This document shows, in pieces, positions 28,751 through 36,811 of a DNA stretch of 64,000 nt (the stretch's first letter is position 1; every line of letters begins with the position of its first letter). The notes beneath the pieces are model-generated. The model was not told the DNA's origin. It did no database searches and worked only from the letters and a program-made list of their open reading frames with translations. Origin of the DNA: Shimia isoporae (lineage in GTDB: Bacteria; Pseudomonadota; Alphaproteobacteria; Rhodobacterales; Rhodobacteraceae); NCBI RefSeq assembly GCF_004346865.1, contig NZ_SMGR01000005.1:1-64000 (forward strand), in the 5' to 3' direction. Made by a program: the position numbers and the translations under genes.

Positions 28751-28827
28751 TTCAAACACTCCTTGTTGAACTTAATTTTGTTGCTTCCCCCGGATCTTTC
28801 GCCCGGGTTTCTAACTGCTGAAAATTG

Positions 28828-29928
28828 TTACGCATCGAGCGCGCGGCAATCCTGCGGCAACCAGCCGATTTCGATTTCCTGCCCGGGCGTAAGTTTAACG
28901 GCATCCGGCGCATTTCGGGTTTTCACGATGAAATCGTCGTTGCCGGCCACCGAAAGGCGGAACCGGAAGATGTCGCCCATGTAAATGAATTCCAGCACCT
29001 TTGCCTTCAGCGTATGAGCATCAGGATTCAGCCTGTCCTTGTTGAATTCCACGCGCTCCGGACGGATGGAAACTTTGGTACGATCACCGACGTTGTGCAC
29101 ATTGACGGGTTTGGCGTCGATCTCCTCGCCATCATCCAAAGTGATCACGCAGGTGTCTCCGCTCATCGATGTCACCACGCCTTCCAGCGTGTTGTTCTCG
29201 CCAATAAACTGCGCAACAAAACTGTTTTCCGGCTCCTCATAGAGTTGGTCCGGCGGGGCCAATTGCTGAATGCGGCCATCATCAAAAACGGCCACGCGAT
29301 CGGACATTGTGAGCGCTTCCGTTTGGTCGTGCGTCACGTAAACCGTCGTAATGCCCAATTCGTGCGCCAGACGGGTGATCTCGAACTGCATGTGCTCGCG
29401 GAGTTGTTTGTCCAGAGCCCCAAGAGGTTCGTCCATGAGAACCAGTTCAGGTTCGAAAACCAACGCCCTTGCCAGAGCGATCCGCTGCTGCTGGCCGCCA
29501 GACAGTTGCGCCGGGCGGCGTCCGCCGAATTCGCCCATTTGCACCATATCCAGTGCACGCTTCACCTTGGCTTCTCGCTCGGACTTGCCCAGCTTGCGAA
29601 CTTCCAATGGAAACGAAAGGTTCTCAGCCACCGTCATGTGCGGAAAGAGCGCATAATTCTGGAACACCATCCCAATGCCCCGCTTGTGCGGCGGGATATT
29701 GTTGATTGAGGTACCTCCCAGAAGGATTTCTCCATGGGTGGCTGTCTCGAAACCTGCGAGCATCATCAGGCAGGTGGTCTTGCCGGACCCAGACGGCCCC
29801 AGCATCGTGAGAAATTCTCCTCTCGGCATCGAGAGGTTCAGGTCTTTAACGACGAGATTCTCACCATCATAAGATTTCTGCACACGTTTGAACTCGACAA
29901 ACGCATCGTGGTTCCCCGTATCAGCCAC
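28828..29928 (-). CDS. ABC transporter ATP-binding protein, PotA-like
   Basis: This 366-residue ATPase has Walker A LGPSGSGKTT, Q-loop MVFQNYALFPHMTV, signature LSGGQQQRIALARAL, Walker B ELVLMDEPLGALD and a C-terminal TOBE domain (about 285-360). I chose GTG at 29928 because GGGAG precedes it by five bases and the frame further upstream shows no similarity. It energises the Pot-type importer whose other subunits follow. Confidence 0.92.
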   Translation of the reverse strand: MADTGNHDAFVEFKRVQKSYDGENLVVKDLNLSMPRGEFLTMLGPSGSGKTTCLMMLAGFETATHGEILLGGTSINNIPPHKRGIGMVFQNYALFPHMTVAENLSFPLEVRKLGKSEREAKVKRALDMVQMGEFGGRRPAQLSGGQQQRIALARALVFEPELVLMDEPLGALDKQLREHMQFEITRLAHELGITTVYVTHDQTEALTMSDRVAVFDDGRIQQLAPPDQLYEEPENSFVAQFIGENNTLEGVVTSMSGDTCVITLDDGEEIDAKPVNVHNVGDRTKVSIRPERVEFNKDRLNPDAHTLKAKVLEFIYMGDIFRFRLSVAGNDDFIVKTRNAPDAVKLTPGQEIEIGWLPQDCRALDA

Positions 29929-30062
29929 GGTCACTCCCTGTCTTTCATGTCGCGGCAAGTTGATCCCGCCGTCGCATTTGACACTGCCATTAGAACGCGC
30001 CGCTTCCGACTTTAGCAAGTACGAAAACGACAGTTCTGTAACAGCCCCGCCTTGTTAGCGCC

Positions 30063-30770
30063 CTACATTTGGGCATTCACAAGCGCCTTCATGTGCCATG
30101 CAAGGCTTTGATTACTGGACAAAACCGGCTTTCCGATTTTTTGCTGCACCACCTCAAGTGCCTCAAAAGTGCGCAGGTTTGTGCAGCTAATGAACACCCC
30201 GTCAACGCCTGTATCCCCCCCGAGTCGTGCCGCAGCGTCAACAACAGATTCGCTCGAGATGCGCGCGACCCGCGCTTCCTCCGCGACTCCAAAGCTTCCA
30301 AAGACCGGCATTTCGATCCCTTCATCGGCAAAAGCATTTCGAAGCGGAGTGTTCACCTCCTCGATATACGGGGACAGCAGCGCCATTCTCGAAATTCCGA
30401 GATCGGCGGCGCAGGCGACGGCCGCACGCAAAGGATTGGTCACTGCCGTGGTTTCACACCCTGACCGGACAAGGTCCTCGACCCGATCCGACCCGATAAC
30501 TGAACTGGCGGATGTGCAGGCGTATCCGACAACACCGAGTTTCCGCGAATTGGGCAACAAACCGGCGGCTACCTTTAAATCAGCAGCCATGGCGGAAAGG
30601 GTTTGTGTCGTAACCTCTTCCCCGCTTGGAATGCGCGACACATACATCGGGCTGGGGTGATCTGCGAATGCCTGTTTGAATTCTGGCTCAATGGTTTCGT
30701 CGACCTGCAAGACGATCAGTCCCATCGCAGGTGCGTTTCTGTCGTCCAATTCGTAGCTCAGCGCACTCAT
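30063..30770 (-). CDS. Maleate isomerase / Asp-Glu racemase superfamily enzyme (EutA-like)
   Basis: This 235-residue protein has the two-domain racemase fold with a cysteine in each half, Cys85 in GYACTSASS and Cys196 in ISCTNLRT, as in maleate cis-trans isomerase and arylmalonate decarboxylase. The ectoine-utilisation protein EutA belongs to the same group. Its ATG overlaps the stop of the M24 gene (ATGA). The neighbours, an M24 hydrolase and a PLP ammonia-lyase, reproduce the family make-up of EutA, EutB and EutD, but the EutC and EutE families are not here. Reaction not assignable from sequence. Confidence 0.8.
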   Translation of the reverse strand: MSALSYELDDRNAPAMGLIVLQVDETIEPEFKQAFADHPSPMYVSRIPSGEEVTTQTLSAMAADLKVAAGLLPNSRKLGVVGYACTSASSVIGSDRVEDLVRSGCETTAVTNPLRAAVACAADLGISRMALLSPYIEEVNTPLRNAFADEGIEMPVFGSFGVAEEARVARISSESVVDAAARLGGDTGVDGVFISCTNLRTFEALEVVQQKIGKPVLSSNQSLAWHMKALVNAQM

Positions 30771-31912
30771 ATTACCGGAAGCTCCCGCCCGATCCGTGGG
30801 CTCAAAAAACGGGCACCCGTTTCGGTGATCGCGATGTTCTCTTCGTGCACGAGGATTTTGTTACCGACGGAGATTCCCGGTTCCAGCGTCAGCACCATCC
30901 CCGTCTCCAACACCGTGTGATCTGTTGGGATGAGCGAAGGCCATTCGGTCAGAGACATGCCCAAACCATGCCCCAACCGTCCGGCGTCTGTGCCGCCCGT
31001 TCCGGCAGCAACCACGTCGTTCATGACATGGAACAACTCTGCAGCGGTCACACCCGGCTTCGCGAGCTCGAATGCCGCGTCGGAAGCATCGATCAGTTTG
31101 CCGAACGCAGAGAGAACGTCTTCCGACACGCTCCCGACAGCCCAGTTCCGGTCATAGTCAGAAAAATACCCGTCCCAAACGACTCCTGTATCCAGCATCA
31201 GGACATCGCCACGAGTCAAAGGTGCGTCGGTTGCTGGTGAAATGACGTCGCCATATCCCCCTTGCTCCGCGCCACCCGCGAGGTAGGACACCCAATCCCC
31301 TCCCTCTTCAAGGCACAGCATTTGAAATCTGCGGTATATCTGCTCCAGCGGCTTCCCCTCTGCGGCAATCTCCGGTACCCGCGCAAAGGCCCGTCCAGCA
31401 ATAGCACAAGCCGTTTCTATCTTTGCAATTTCCGCATCTGACTTGACCATTCTCAACGCTCTAAGAATGCCCCCGTCCCCACAAATCTTCCGCTGCCCGA
31501 TGCCATCGCGAACCCGCTGAAAATCCGCGAGCGGCATCCGCAATAGCGTCTCATGTCCATCTGGCACGCCAATCCGCGCCCCCTCCGGCGCCACCTCGCA
31601 AAGCGTGTCTGCCAAGAGGCTCACTCCGTCATCACGCAAATCCGGCGCGGTCCATGTTCGGATGTCGTCAATCCAGGTTTGTCCCATCAGCGCAGCACCA
31701 ATCGAAGGGATAACTGCAATTGGCTTGCCGCTGATAGGCAGGATCAGAAACCATGGCCGCGTTGGGCTTTCCCAAAACCTTGTCAGATAACCGGTGAAAT
31801 ACCGAACCTCCGGCTCTGTAGTCAGGAGCAAAGCCGAAAGCCCCGCATCGGCCATTCGAGATTGAGCGCGCGCGCAGCGCGCTTCAAACTCGCTTTCAGA
31901 AAACCCGCGCAT
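30767..31912 (-). CDS. M24 family metallohydrolase (Xaa-Pro dipeptidase/EutD-like)
   Basis: This 381-residue protein has a creatinase-type N-domain (1-150) and a pita-bread C-domain with all five metal ligands: Asp241 (LDTG), Asp252 (SDYDR), His315 (GHGLGM), Glu344 (LEPG) and Glu358 (HEEN). This separates it from the metal-free creatinase in the same operon. Members cleave Xaa-Pro dipeptides, ectoine (EutD/DoeA) or related amides. The ATG at 31912 (MRGFSES) is preferred, since earlier starts would run into the lyase gene. It lies five bases after that gene and overlaps the next by four. Confidence 0.88.
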   Translation of the reverse strand: MRGFSESEFEARCARAQSRMADAGLSALLLTTEPEVRYFTGYLTRFWESPTRPWFLILPISGKPIAVIPSIGAALMGQTWIDDIRTWTAPDLRDDGVSLLADTLCEVAPEGARIGVPDGHETLLRMPLADFQRVRDGIGQRKICGDGGILRALRMVKSDAEIAKIETACAIAGRAFARVPEIAAEGKPLEQIYRRFQMLCLEEGGDWVSYLAGGAEQGGYGDVISPATDAPLTRGDVLMLDTGVVWDGYFSDYDRNWAVGSVSEDVLSAFGKLIDASDAAFELAKPGVTAAELFHVMNDVVAAGTGGTDAGRLGHGLGMSLTEWPSLIPTDHTVLETGMVLTLEPGISVGNKILVHEENIAITETGARFLSPRIGRELPVI

Positions 31913-31917
31913 GACTG

Positions 31918-32964
31918 TCAATCCGGGACCTCCGACAAAAAGCACAGCACCCGAGACGTACCGGTTAATCCGATTTTTTCTCGTGCTGCGCCGTCCAGAA
32001 CCGCGGCAAGTCCAGCGCCGCCGGAAGCCGTTGTTTCCAAACCCATCTCGGCCATTACACCCAGACACCCCTTCACATCTTCGTCGCTTAGCGTCAAAAA
32101 CGCATCCGCATCCCGAGCAAGTCCATTGAGCGCAATCAACGACGGCTCCTTGCAATCCAATCGCCCCATTATGCTGTCAGGCCCATCCGCGATCACGGCC
32201 GCCCCAGCTTCAACCGAAGCTTGCAAAGCCGGCGCGGCGACCGGCTCGACAACCACAATTTCAGGGGCATTCCCCCAGACCTTTCGGACGTAGGCTGCCA
32301 CTGCACCGGCCAAACCGCCAACGCCCGCTTGCAGAACCACATGGGTTGGAACTGTCGGGCACTGTCGGACAGCTTCGGCTGCCATCTGCAAATAGCCTTC
32401 CATCAAAATATGCGGCAGTTCGGCATAGCCTTCCCAAGAACTGTCCGACAGCAAAGTCCAACCGTTTTCTTCGGCGGCCTTGGCAGCAGCCGCCATAGAA
32501 GCAGCATAACCCGCGCCTTGGCGCACGACGGTGGCCCCTCGATCGGCAAGGCGCGCCGCAAAACTCTCGGGAACAGTTTCGGCTATATAGACAACGGCTT
32601 GCGCCCCAAAAACACGCGCTCCTGCTGCAACGCTCATACCGTGATTACCCGCACTTGCTGTCACATAAGTCCGACCAATCAGGCTCTCTGCATCCGGTTC
32701 CCCGTTTGAAGCATCCCATGCCTGACGGGCTATGACATAGGCTGCGCCCAGCGCTTTGAACGATCCAAGACCCATCCGCGAACGCTCATCTTTGACCCAT
32801 AGCGCCCCTACTGAACCGTTAGAGGACACATCTGCCAAGGGCGTCTCTTTCGCAACAGGACACAAGTTTAGCAGCGCCGAAACCCGATCCTCGTCAACCG
32901 ACGGATATGGGTATCCATCTACCAGCTTGTCTTTGCCCTTAAACGGGTTGGCGACCAATTTCAT
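31918..32964 (-). CDS. PLP-dependent ammonia-lyase, diaminopropionate ammonia-lyase/EutB-like
   Basis: This is a 348-residue fold-type II PLP enzyme. The cofactor lysine is Lys70 in GSFKALGAAY, and ASAGNHGMSVA binds the phosphate. DSSWEGYAELPHILMEGY and PTHVVLQAGVGGLAGAV closely match diaminopropionate ammonia-lyase (YgeX), more than threonine dehydratase. Such enzymes release ammonia and a 2-oxo acid from 2,3-diaminopropionate or a similar amino acid. The start at 32964 (MKLVANPF) is preferred over 32988 on protein grounds, though the ribosome-binding site is not decisive. It is the first gene of the operon that runs to the creatinase. Confidence 0.85.
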   Translation of the reverse strand: MKLVANPFKGKDKLVDGYPYPSVDEDRVSALLNLCPVAKETPLADVSSNGSVGALWVKDERSRMGLGSFKALGAAYVIARQAWDASNGEPDAESLIGRTYVTASAGNHGMSVAAGARVFGAQAVVYIAETVPESFAARLADRGATVVRQGAGYAASMAAAAKAAEENGWTLLSDSSWEGYAELPHILMEGYLQMAAEAVRQCPTVPTHVVLQAGVGGLAGAVAAYVRKVWGNAPEIVVVEPVAAPALQASVEAGAAVIADGPDSIMGRLDCKEPSLIALNGLARDADAFLTLSDEDVKGCLGVMAEMGLETTASGGAGLAAVLDGAAREKIGLTGTSRVLCFLSEVPD

Positions 32965-33071
32965 CGTTCTGCACTGCTCCCATGCCAATCAACCGCGCCA
33001 GCTTAGCCACCAGCTTCGGCCTTGCCCATTACAATTTGCCAAGCTGGAATACCCGTCTGAAAAGGCGCACA

Positions 33072-33105
33072 AAAAAACGCCGCGACTATCTCGAGCCGCG
33101 GCGTC
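33072..33105 (-). terminator. Rho-independent terminator of the acyl-CoA synthetase gene
   Basis: On the minus strand an eight-base-pair GC stem (ACGCCGCG / CGCGGCGT) is followed directly by seven Ts. It lies just after the acyl-CoA synthetase stop and isolates that gene from the ammonia-lyase operon downstream. Confidence 0.9.
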
Positions 33106-33127
33106 CTGACGAGCGCTGGATGTATCC

Positions 33128-35053
33128 CTAGCTTCCCCACTCCCACGTCGGAATGAAGCCTTTCAAACAGTTGTCTACTTTGGTTTCGTCACCATCGACT
33201 TTGGGCACAACCTGCGCGACCATGCCCCGTTTCTTGTCATCAACAACTTCGGCCACACGCTGTTCCAAGCCTGCGTTTTCCAGAACCTGATTGAAAACGC
33301 GCTTGATAGCACGCTTGCGTAGTTCGGGTTTGAATACCTTTCCAACAAGCGTCAAAGGCATCTCTGAAACGATTTCCAAATACTTGGGGGCCGCCGCCCG
33401 TTCCGAAATGTGCTGCTTCGCAAAGGAAAGTAGTTCTTCGGATGTTCTGGACGGGCCCTCCACAAGTTCGACGTAGGCACAAGGCAACTCGCCGGATTTT
33501 TCATCCGGTTGACCGACGGCGGCGACGAACGACACGTCATGATGCGCCATCAAAGCTTCCTCAATGACAGCAGGATCAATGTTGTGCCCGCCGCGAATGA
33601 TCAGATCTTTCGCGCGCCCTGTGATCCAGATGTATCCGTCGGCGTCCTTACGACCCAAATCCCCGGTCCGGAGGTATTTCTCCGCTGCATAAAGACCAGC
33701 GTTCTTTTCCGCTTCAATGTAGGTCGCGCCGACATTCACGCCGGGCGAATGCACGCAAATTTCGCCAATCTCATCAACGCCACATTCCCGTTCGACGCCA
33801 TCTTGAGTGATATCAAGCACTTTGACATCGGCAAACGGCACCGGAATGCCGACCGAACCAACCTTGTCCGCAACACCTGGCGGCGTGATGGACGCCATGC
33901 AGGTGTTTTCGGTCATTCCGTAGCCTTCCATGACGGACAATCCTGTGGCCTCGTTAAACTGCCGGAACAAATCCATTGGCATCGGAGCCGACCCGGACGT
34001 CGCCAGCCGCAACGTCGACACATCTGCATCAACCGGCCGTTGCATCAATGCCGCAGCAGCCGTGGGCACGATGATCGAAACGGTTGCCTTATGCCGTTCA
34101 ACCAACTTCCAGTAGTTGTCGAAAACACCGTCTCCGCGGAACCCTTGCGGCGTCGGCAAGATCAGGTGCGCCCCACCCTGCAGGCACTGTCCCAGAACAA
34201 CGTGTCCTGCCATTACATGAAACAAAGGCAGCGGGCACATAATGACGTCCTGCGTGTCAACCATGCCTTCGCTGAACATCCACCCCTGATAAATGATCGC
34301 AGATACCTTGTGTTGAGCAACCTTCGGCGTGCCGGTGGTCCCGCCCGTGTGGAAATAGGCGGCATAGCGATCCTCTCTGGCGTCTTCAAAGTCCAAAGCC
34401 GCATGGTTTTGCTTGGCGAGTTCCTTGGCAAACCGCAGCACTTTGGCCTTGTGACGATTGGGGTTTTTGGGTCGGATCAAGCCGACTATGCCGCGCTTGA
34501 TCGGGCTCAGATACCCCGCGAGGTCGATTTCCAACACTGTCTCGACGCTCGGTGCGTGCGATACGGCATCAGAGCATTTTTGCGCGATGTCGGTCTTTGG
34601 CAAGCTGCGCAAAGTAATTACGACCTTTGCTTTCGTTTCGCGCAAGATGCCACTCACTTGCTCTGCTTCAAGCAGCGGGTTAATCGGATTCACGATGCCC
34701 ACACACATTGCCCCGAGCATCGCCACAACCGTTTCCGCACAATTGGGCAATACCAACGCAATCACATCTGTCGGGCCGACCCCCAACCCACGCAACAGGT
34801 TCGCACATTGGGTCACCTGTGCGTACAATTCTCCGTAGGTAAGCGTACGCCCCACATCGTCAGGATCAGACGTCAACTGAAACGTGATGGCCGGTTGGTC
34901 CGGATGCTGCTTTGCTTTGGCCGCCACCATTTCATGGATAGAGTGATATGGCTGGGTTTCTTCCCAACTTGCAGTCTCCGCGAGGGCGCGTTTCGCGTCA
35001 TACGCCTCTTGCAGCTGGCGAAACAACGTTTCGCCTTTGGCTAGTTCTGTCAT
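33128..35053 (-). CDS. Acyl-CoA synthetase (AMP-dependent ligase)
   Basis: This 641-residue ANL-superfamily enzyme activates a carboxylic acid as acyl-adenylate and then acyl-CoA. The P-loop-like FHTGGTTGTPKVAQH (about residue 245), the EGYGMTEN motif, YLRTGDLGRKDADG and GRAKDLIIRGGHNIDP are all present, and the C-terminal catalytic lysine lies in VGKVFKPELRK. The start has GGGAGGA. It is monocistronic with its own terminator and diverges from a flavoprotein/2Fe-2S reductase pair across a 240-base region with a palindrome, so the three genes probably form one functional unit. Chain length and substrate are not evident. Confidence 0.9.
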   Translation of the reverse strand: MTELAKGETLFRQLQEAYDAKRALAETASWEETQPYHSIHEMVAAKAKQHPDQPAITFQLTSDPDDVGRTLTYGELYAQVTQCANLLRGLGVGPTDVIALVLPNCAETVVAMLGAMCVGIVNPINPLLEAEQVSGILRETKAKVVITLRSLPKTDIAQKCSDAVSHAPSVETVLEIDLAGYLSPIKRGIVGLIRPKNPNRHKAKVLRFAKELAKQNHAALDFEDAREDRYAAYFHTGGTTGTPKVAQHKVSAIIYQGWMFSEGMVDTQDVIMCPLPLFHVMAGHVVLGQCLQGGAHLILPTPQGFRGDGVFDNYWKLVERHKATVSIIVPTAAAALMQRPVDADVSTLRLATSGSAPMPMDLFRQFNEATGLSVMEGYGMTENTCMASITPPGVADKVGSVGIPVPFADVKVLDITQDGVERECGVDEIGEICVHSPGVNVGATYIEAEKNAGLYAAEKYLRTGDLGRKDADGYIWITGRAKDLIIRGGHNIDPAVIEEALMAHHDVSFVAAVGQPDEKSGELPCAYVELVEGPSRTSEELLSFAKQHISERAAAPKYLEIVSEMPLTLVGKVFKPELRKRAIKRVFNQVLENAGLEQRVAEVVDDKKRGMVAQVVPKVDGDETKVDNCLKGFIPTWEWGS

Positions 35054-35238
35054 GTATCCTCCCTTGCCCGTTCGGGCTATTGCCGCAAGGTTGATCCAAT
35101 TTTTTGCCGTTTGGCGACAATTTTCCGTAGATGACGTAGCTGGACCCTCCCTCCGTCCGCGCGCCCAATCTCAATCTAAGCCATTGAATTATAATTAAAC
35201 TATCATCCTTCAAAGGCCTTTCAGACAATCTTGACAGT

Positions 35239-35263
35239 GATAAGATTTTTAGCTGATCTTATC
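35239..35263. promoter_or_regulatory. Palindromic operator candidate in divergent promoter
   Basis: A perfect inverted repeat GATAAGAT-N9-ATCTTATC sits 31 bases before the flavoprotein start, immediately after a TTGACA hexamer (35231-35236). Eight-base arms 17 bases centre to centre are the size of a dimeric repressor site. Its position over or next to a promoter suggests control of the flavoprotein operon. Confidence 0.65.
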
Positions 35264-35294
35264 GTTGCTAAGATTGACCAAGGGAGGGCGAATC

Positions 35295-36809
35295 TTGAAA
35301 GACTTCGATGCCATTGTGATAGGCGCAGGCAACGCCGGCCTTTCTGCAGCGACTACACTGCAACGTGGCGGCATGCATACATTGCTGCTGGAGCGCCACA
35401 ACATACCAGGTGGATGCGCTACATCTTTTGTTCGCGGAGACTATGAATTCGAAGTCGCACTGCACCAGCTTTCCGGCCTGGGTACCGAACAAGAACCTTC
35501 GATCTTGCGTCACGTCTTCAACAGCTTGGGCCTTGAAGGCAAAGTAGACTATGTCGAAGAACACCACCTGTACCGGTACGCGGTGCCCGGCGTGATCGAC
35601 ATCACTTTACCGGCCAGCGTGAGCGGCATCGTCGAGGTTCTCAGGGAGGCTTTCCCTGAAGAAGCCCATAAAATGAAACCTTTCATGGATCTTTGCGAAG
35701 TATTGACGCTTGAGGCCTATATGGCCTTTCCCCGCGCCAAGGCGACCGGCGACCCGGAGGTGATCAAAAAGAACTGTCGCAACTTTGTGAAATACGGCCT
35801 GCGAAGTGCCAAAGACGTACTCGACGAATTCTTCGACGATCCGGTCCTTAAAGGTGTCCTTGGCGGCTATTGGGGGTATATGGGCCTGCCTCTGAAGGAG
35901 CTGCCTTTTTCCGATCTTGGCGTCATGCTTTATGCCTATGCCGCAATGAAACCCTGGCACGTGGTTGGCGGCTCTCAGGCGATTTCAAACGCTCTGCTGG
36001 ATAGCTTTCTTGAGGCCGGTGGCGAGGTGCGCTTCAATTGCGGCGCGGAGCAGATCCAGACTGAAAACGGCGCGGTCGCGGCTGTACGAACGGAAACAGG
36101 CGAAGTTTTCACCACCAATCAGGTCATTTCCAACGCCAGTTCCATCCTAACTTACAATCACCTTCTGGATCGCCCGGAACTCGCAGGCGAGGTTCGCAAT
36201 GATTTTAAGTCCCGCCGCATGGGAACATCCGGCTTCGTCCTCTATATGGGGCTGGATTGCACACCCGAGGACCTGGGCCTGAAAGTCGCCACCAACTTTA
36301 TCGCTGATACAATTGACGATGAAGCCCAGCATGCAGAAGCGCTCACACTCGAAGGCGCACCGAAAGGCTGCCTGTTCACCTGTTACACGGTCGGTGACAA
36401 GTCGATGGCGCCTGAAGGAAAATCCGTCGTTGCATTGATGTGCCTTCAATACGGCTCGGCTTGGGACCACGTAAAACCAGAGGACTATGCGGCCACGAAG
36501 TTCGCCTATGCAGAAAAACTCATCGATTTAGCCGAAACTGTCATTCCGAATATTCGAGGCCACATCGAAGAGATCGAGGTAGCTACACCTATGACCATGA
36601 TGCGCTACCTCAACACCCCCGGTGGTGCCATCTACGGCTTCGCACAGGACATCGCGGAACATGGCGCCGTGCGCGACAGGTTCAAACCTGTCCATGGCCT
36701 TAGCCTCGCCGGTTCCTGGTCGGGCATGGGCGGGTTCCAACCCACCTATCAAGCAGGCGCATCCGTAGGCGGCTCTATCCTGCGCAAGCAGAACAGGAAG
36801 GCAGGTTAA
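35295..36809 (+). CDS. Phytoene desaturase/RetSat-like FAD oxidoreductase
   Basis: This flavoprotein of about 504 residues has the N-terminal dinucleotide motif AIVIGAGNAGLSAATTLQRGG and the C-terminal FAD motif GLSLAGSWSGMGGFQPTYQAG typical of the CrtI/carotenoid isomerase/retinol saturase group. The start is most likely TTG at 35295, six bases after GGGAGGG. Relatives catalyse desaturation, isomerisation or saturation of polyenes. No other carotenoid gene is present. The 2Fe-2S reductase two bases downstream suggests that the flavin is fed electrons from NAD(P)H, favouring a reductive role such as double-bond saturation of an acyl-CoA or polyene, which is inference. Confidence 0.83.
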   Translation: MKDFDAIVIGAGNAGLSAATTLQRGGMHTLLLERHNIPGGCATSFVRGDYEFEVALHQLSGLGTEQEPSILRHVFNSLGLEGKVDYVEEHHLYRYAVPGVIDITLPASVSGIVEVLREAFPEEAHKMKPFMDLCEVLTLEAYMAFPRAKATGDPEVIKKNCRNFVKYGLRSAKDVLDEFFDDPVLKGVLGGYWGYMGLPLKELPFSDLGVMLYAYAAMKPWHVVGGSQAISNALLDSFLEAGGEVRFNCGAEQIQTENGAVAAVRTETGEVFTTNQVISNASSILTYNHLLDRPELAGEVRNDFKSRRMGTSGFVLYMGLDCTPEDLGLKVATNFIADTIDDEAQHAEALTLEGAPKGCLFTCYTVGDKSMAPEGKSVVALMCLQYGSAWDHVKPEDYAATKFAYAEKLIDLAETVIPNIRGHIEEIEVATPMTMMRYLNTPGGAIYGFAQDIAEHGAVRDRFKPVHGLSLAGSWSGMGGFQPTYQAGASVGGSILRKQNRKAG

Positions 36810-36811
36810 CA

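Noticed and set aside
31918-32964. Threonine dehydratase as identity of this gene
   Set aside because: The DSSWEGY and PTHVVLQAGVG motifs are those of diaminopropionate ammonia-lyase, and no regulatory ACT domain is present.
33509-35044. 511-codon plus-strand open frame opposite the acyl-CoA synthetase
   Set aside because: It is a mirror of the intact ligase, with no recognisable protein features.
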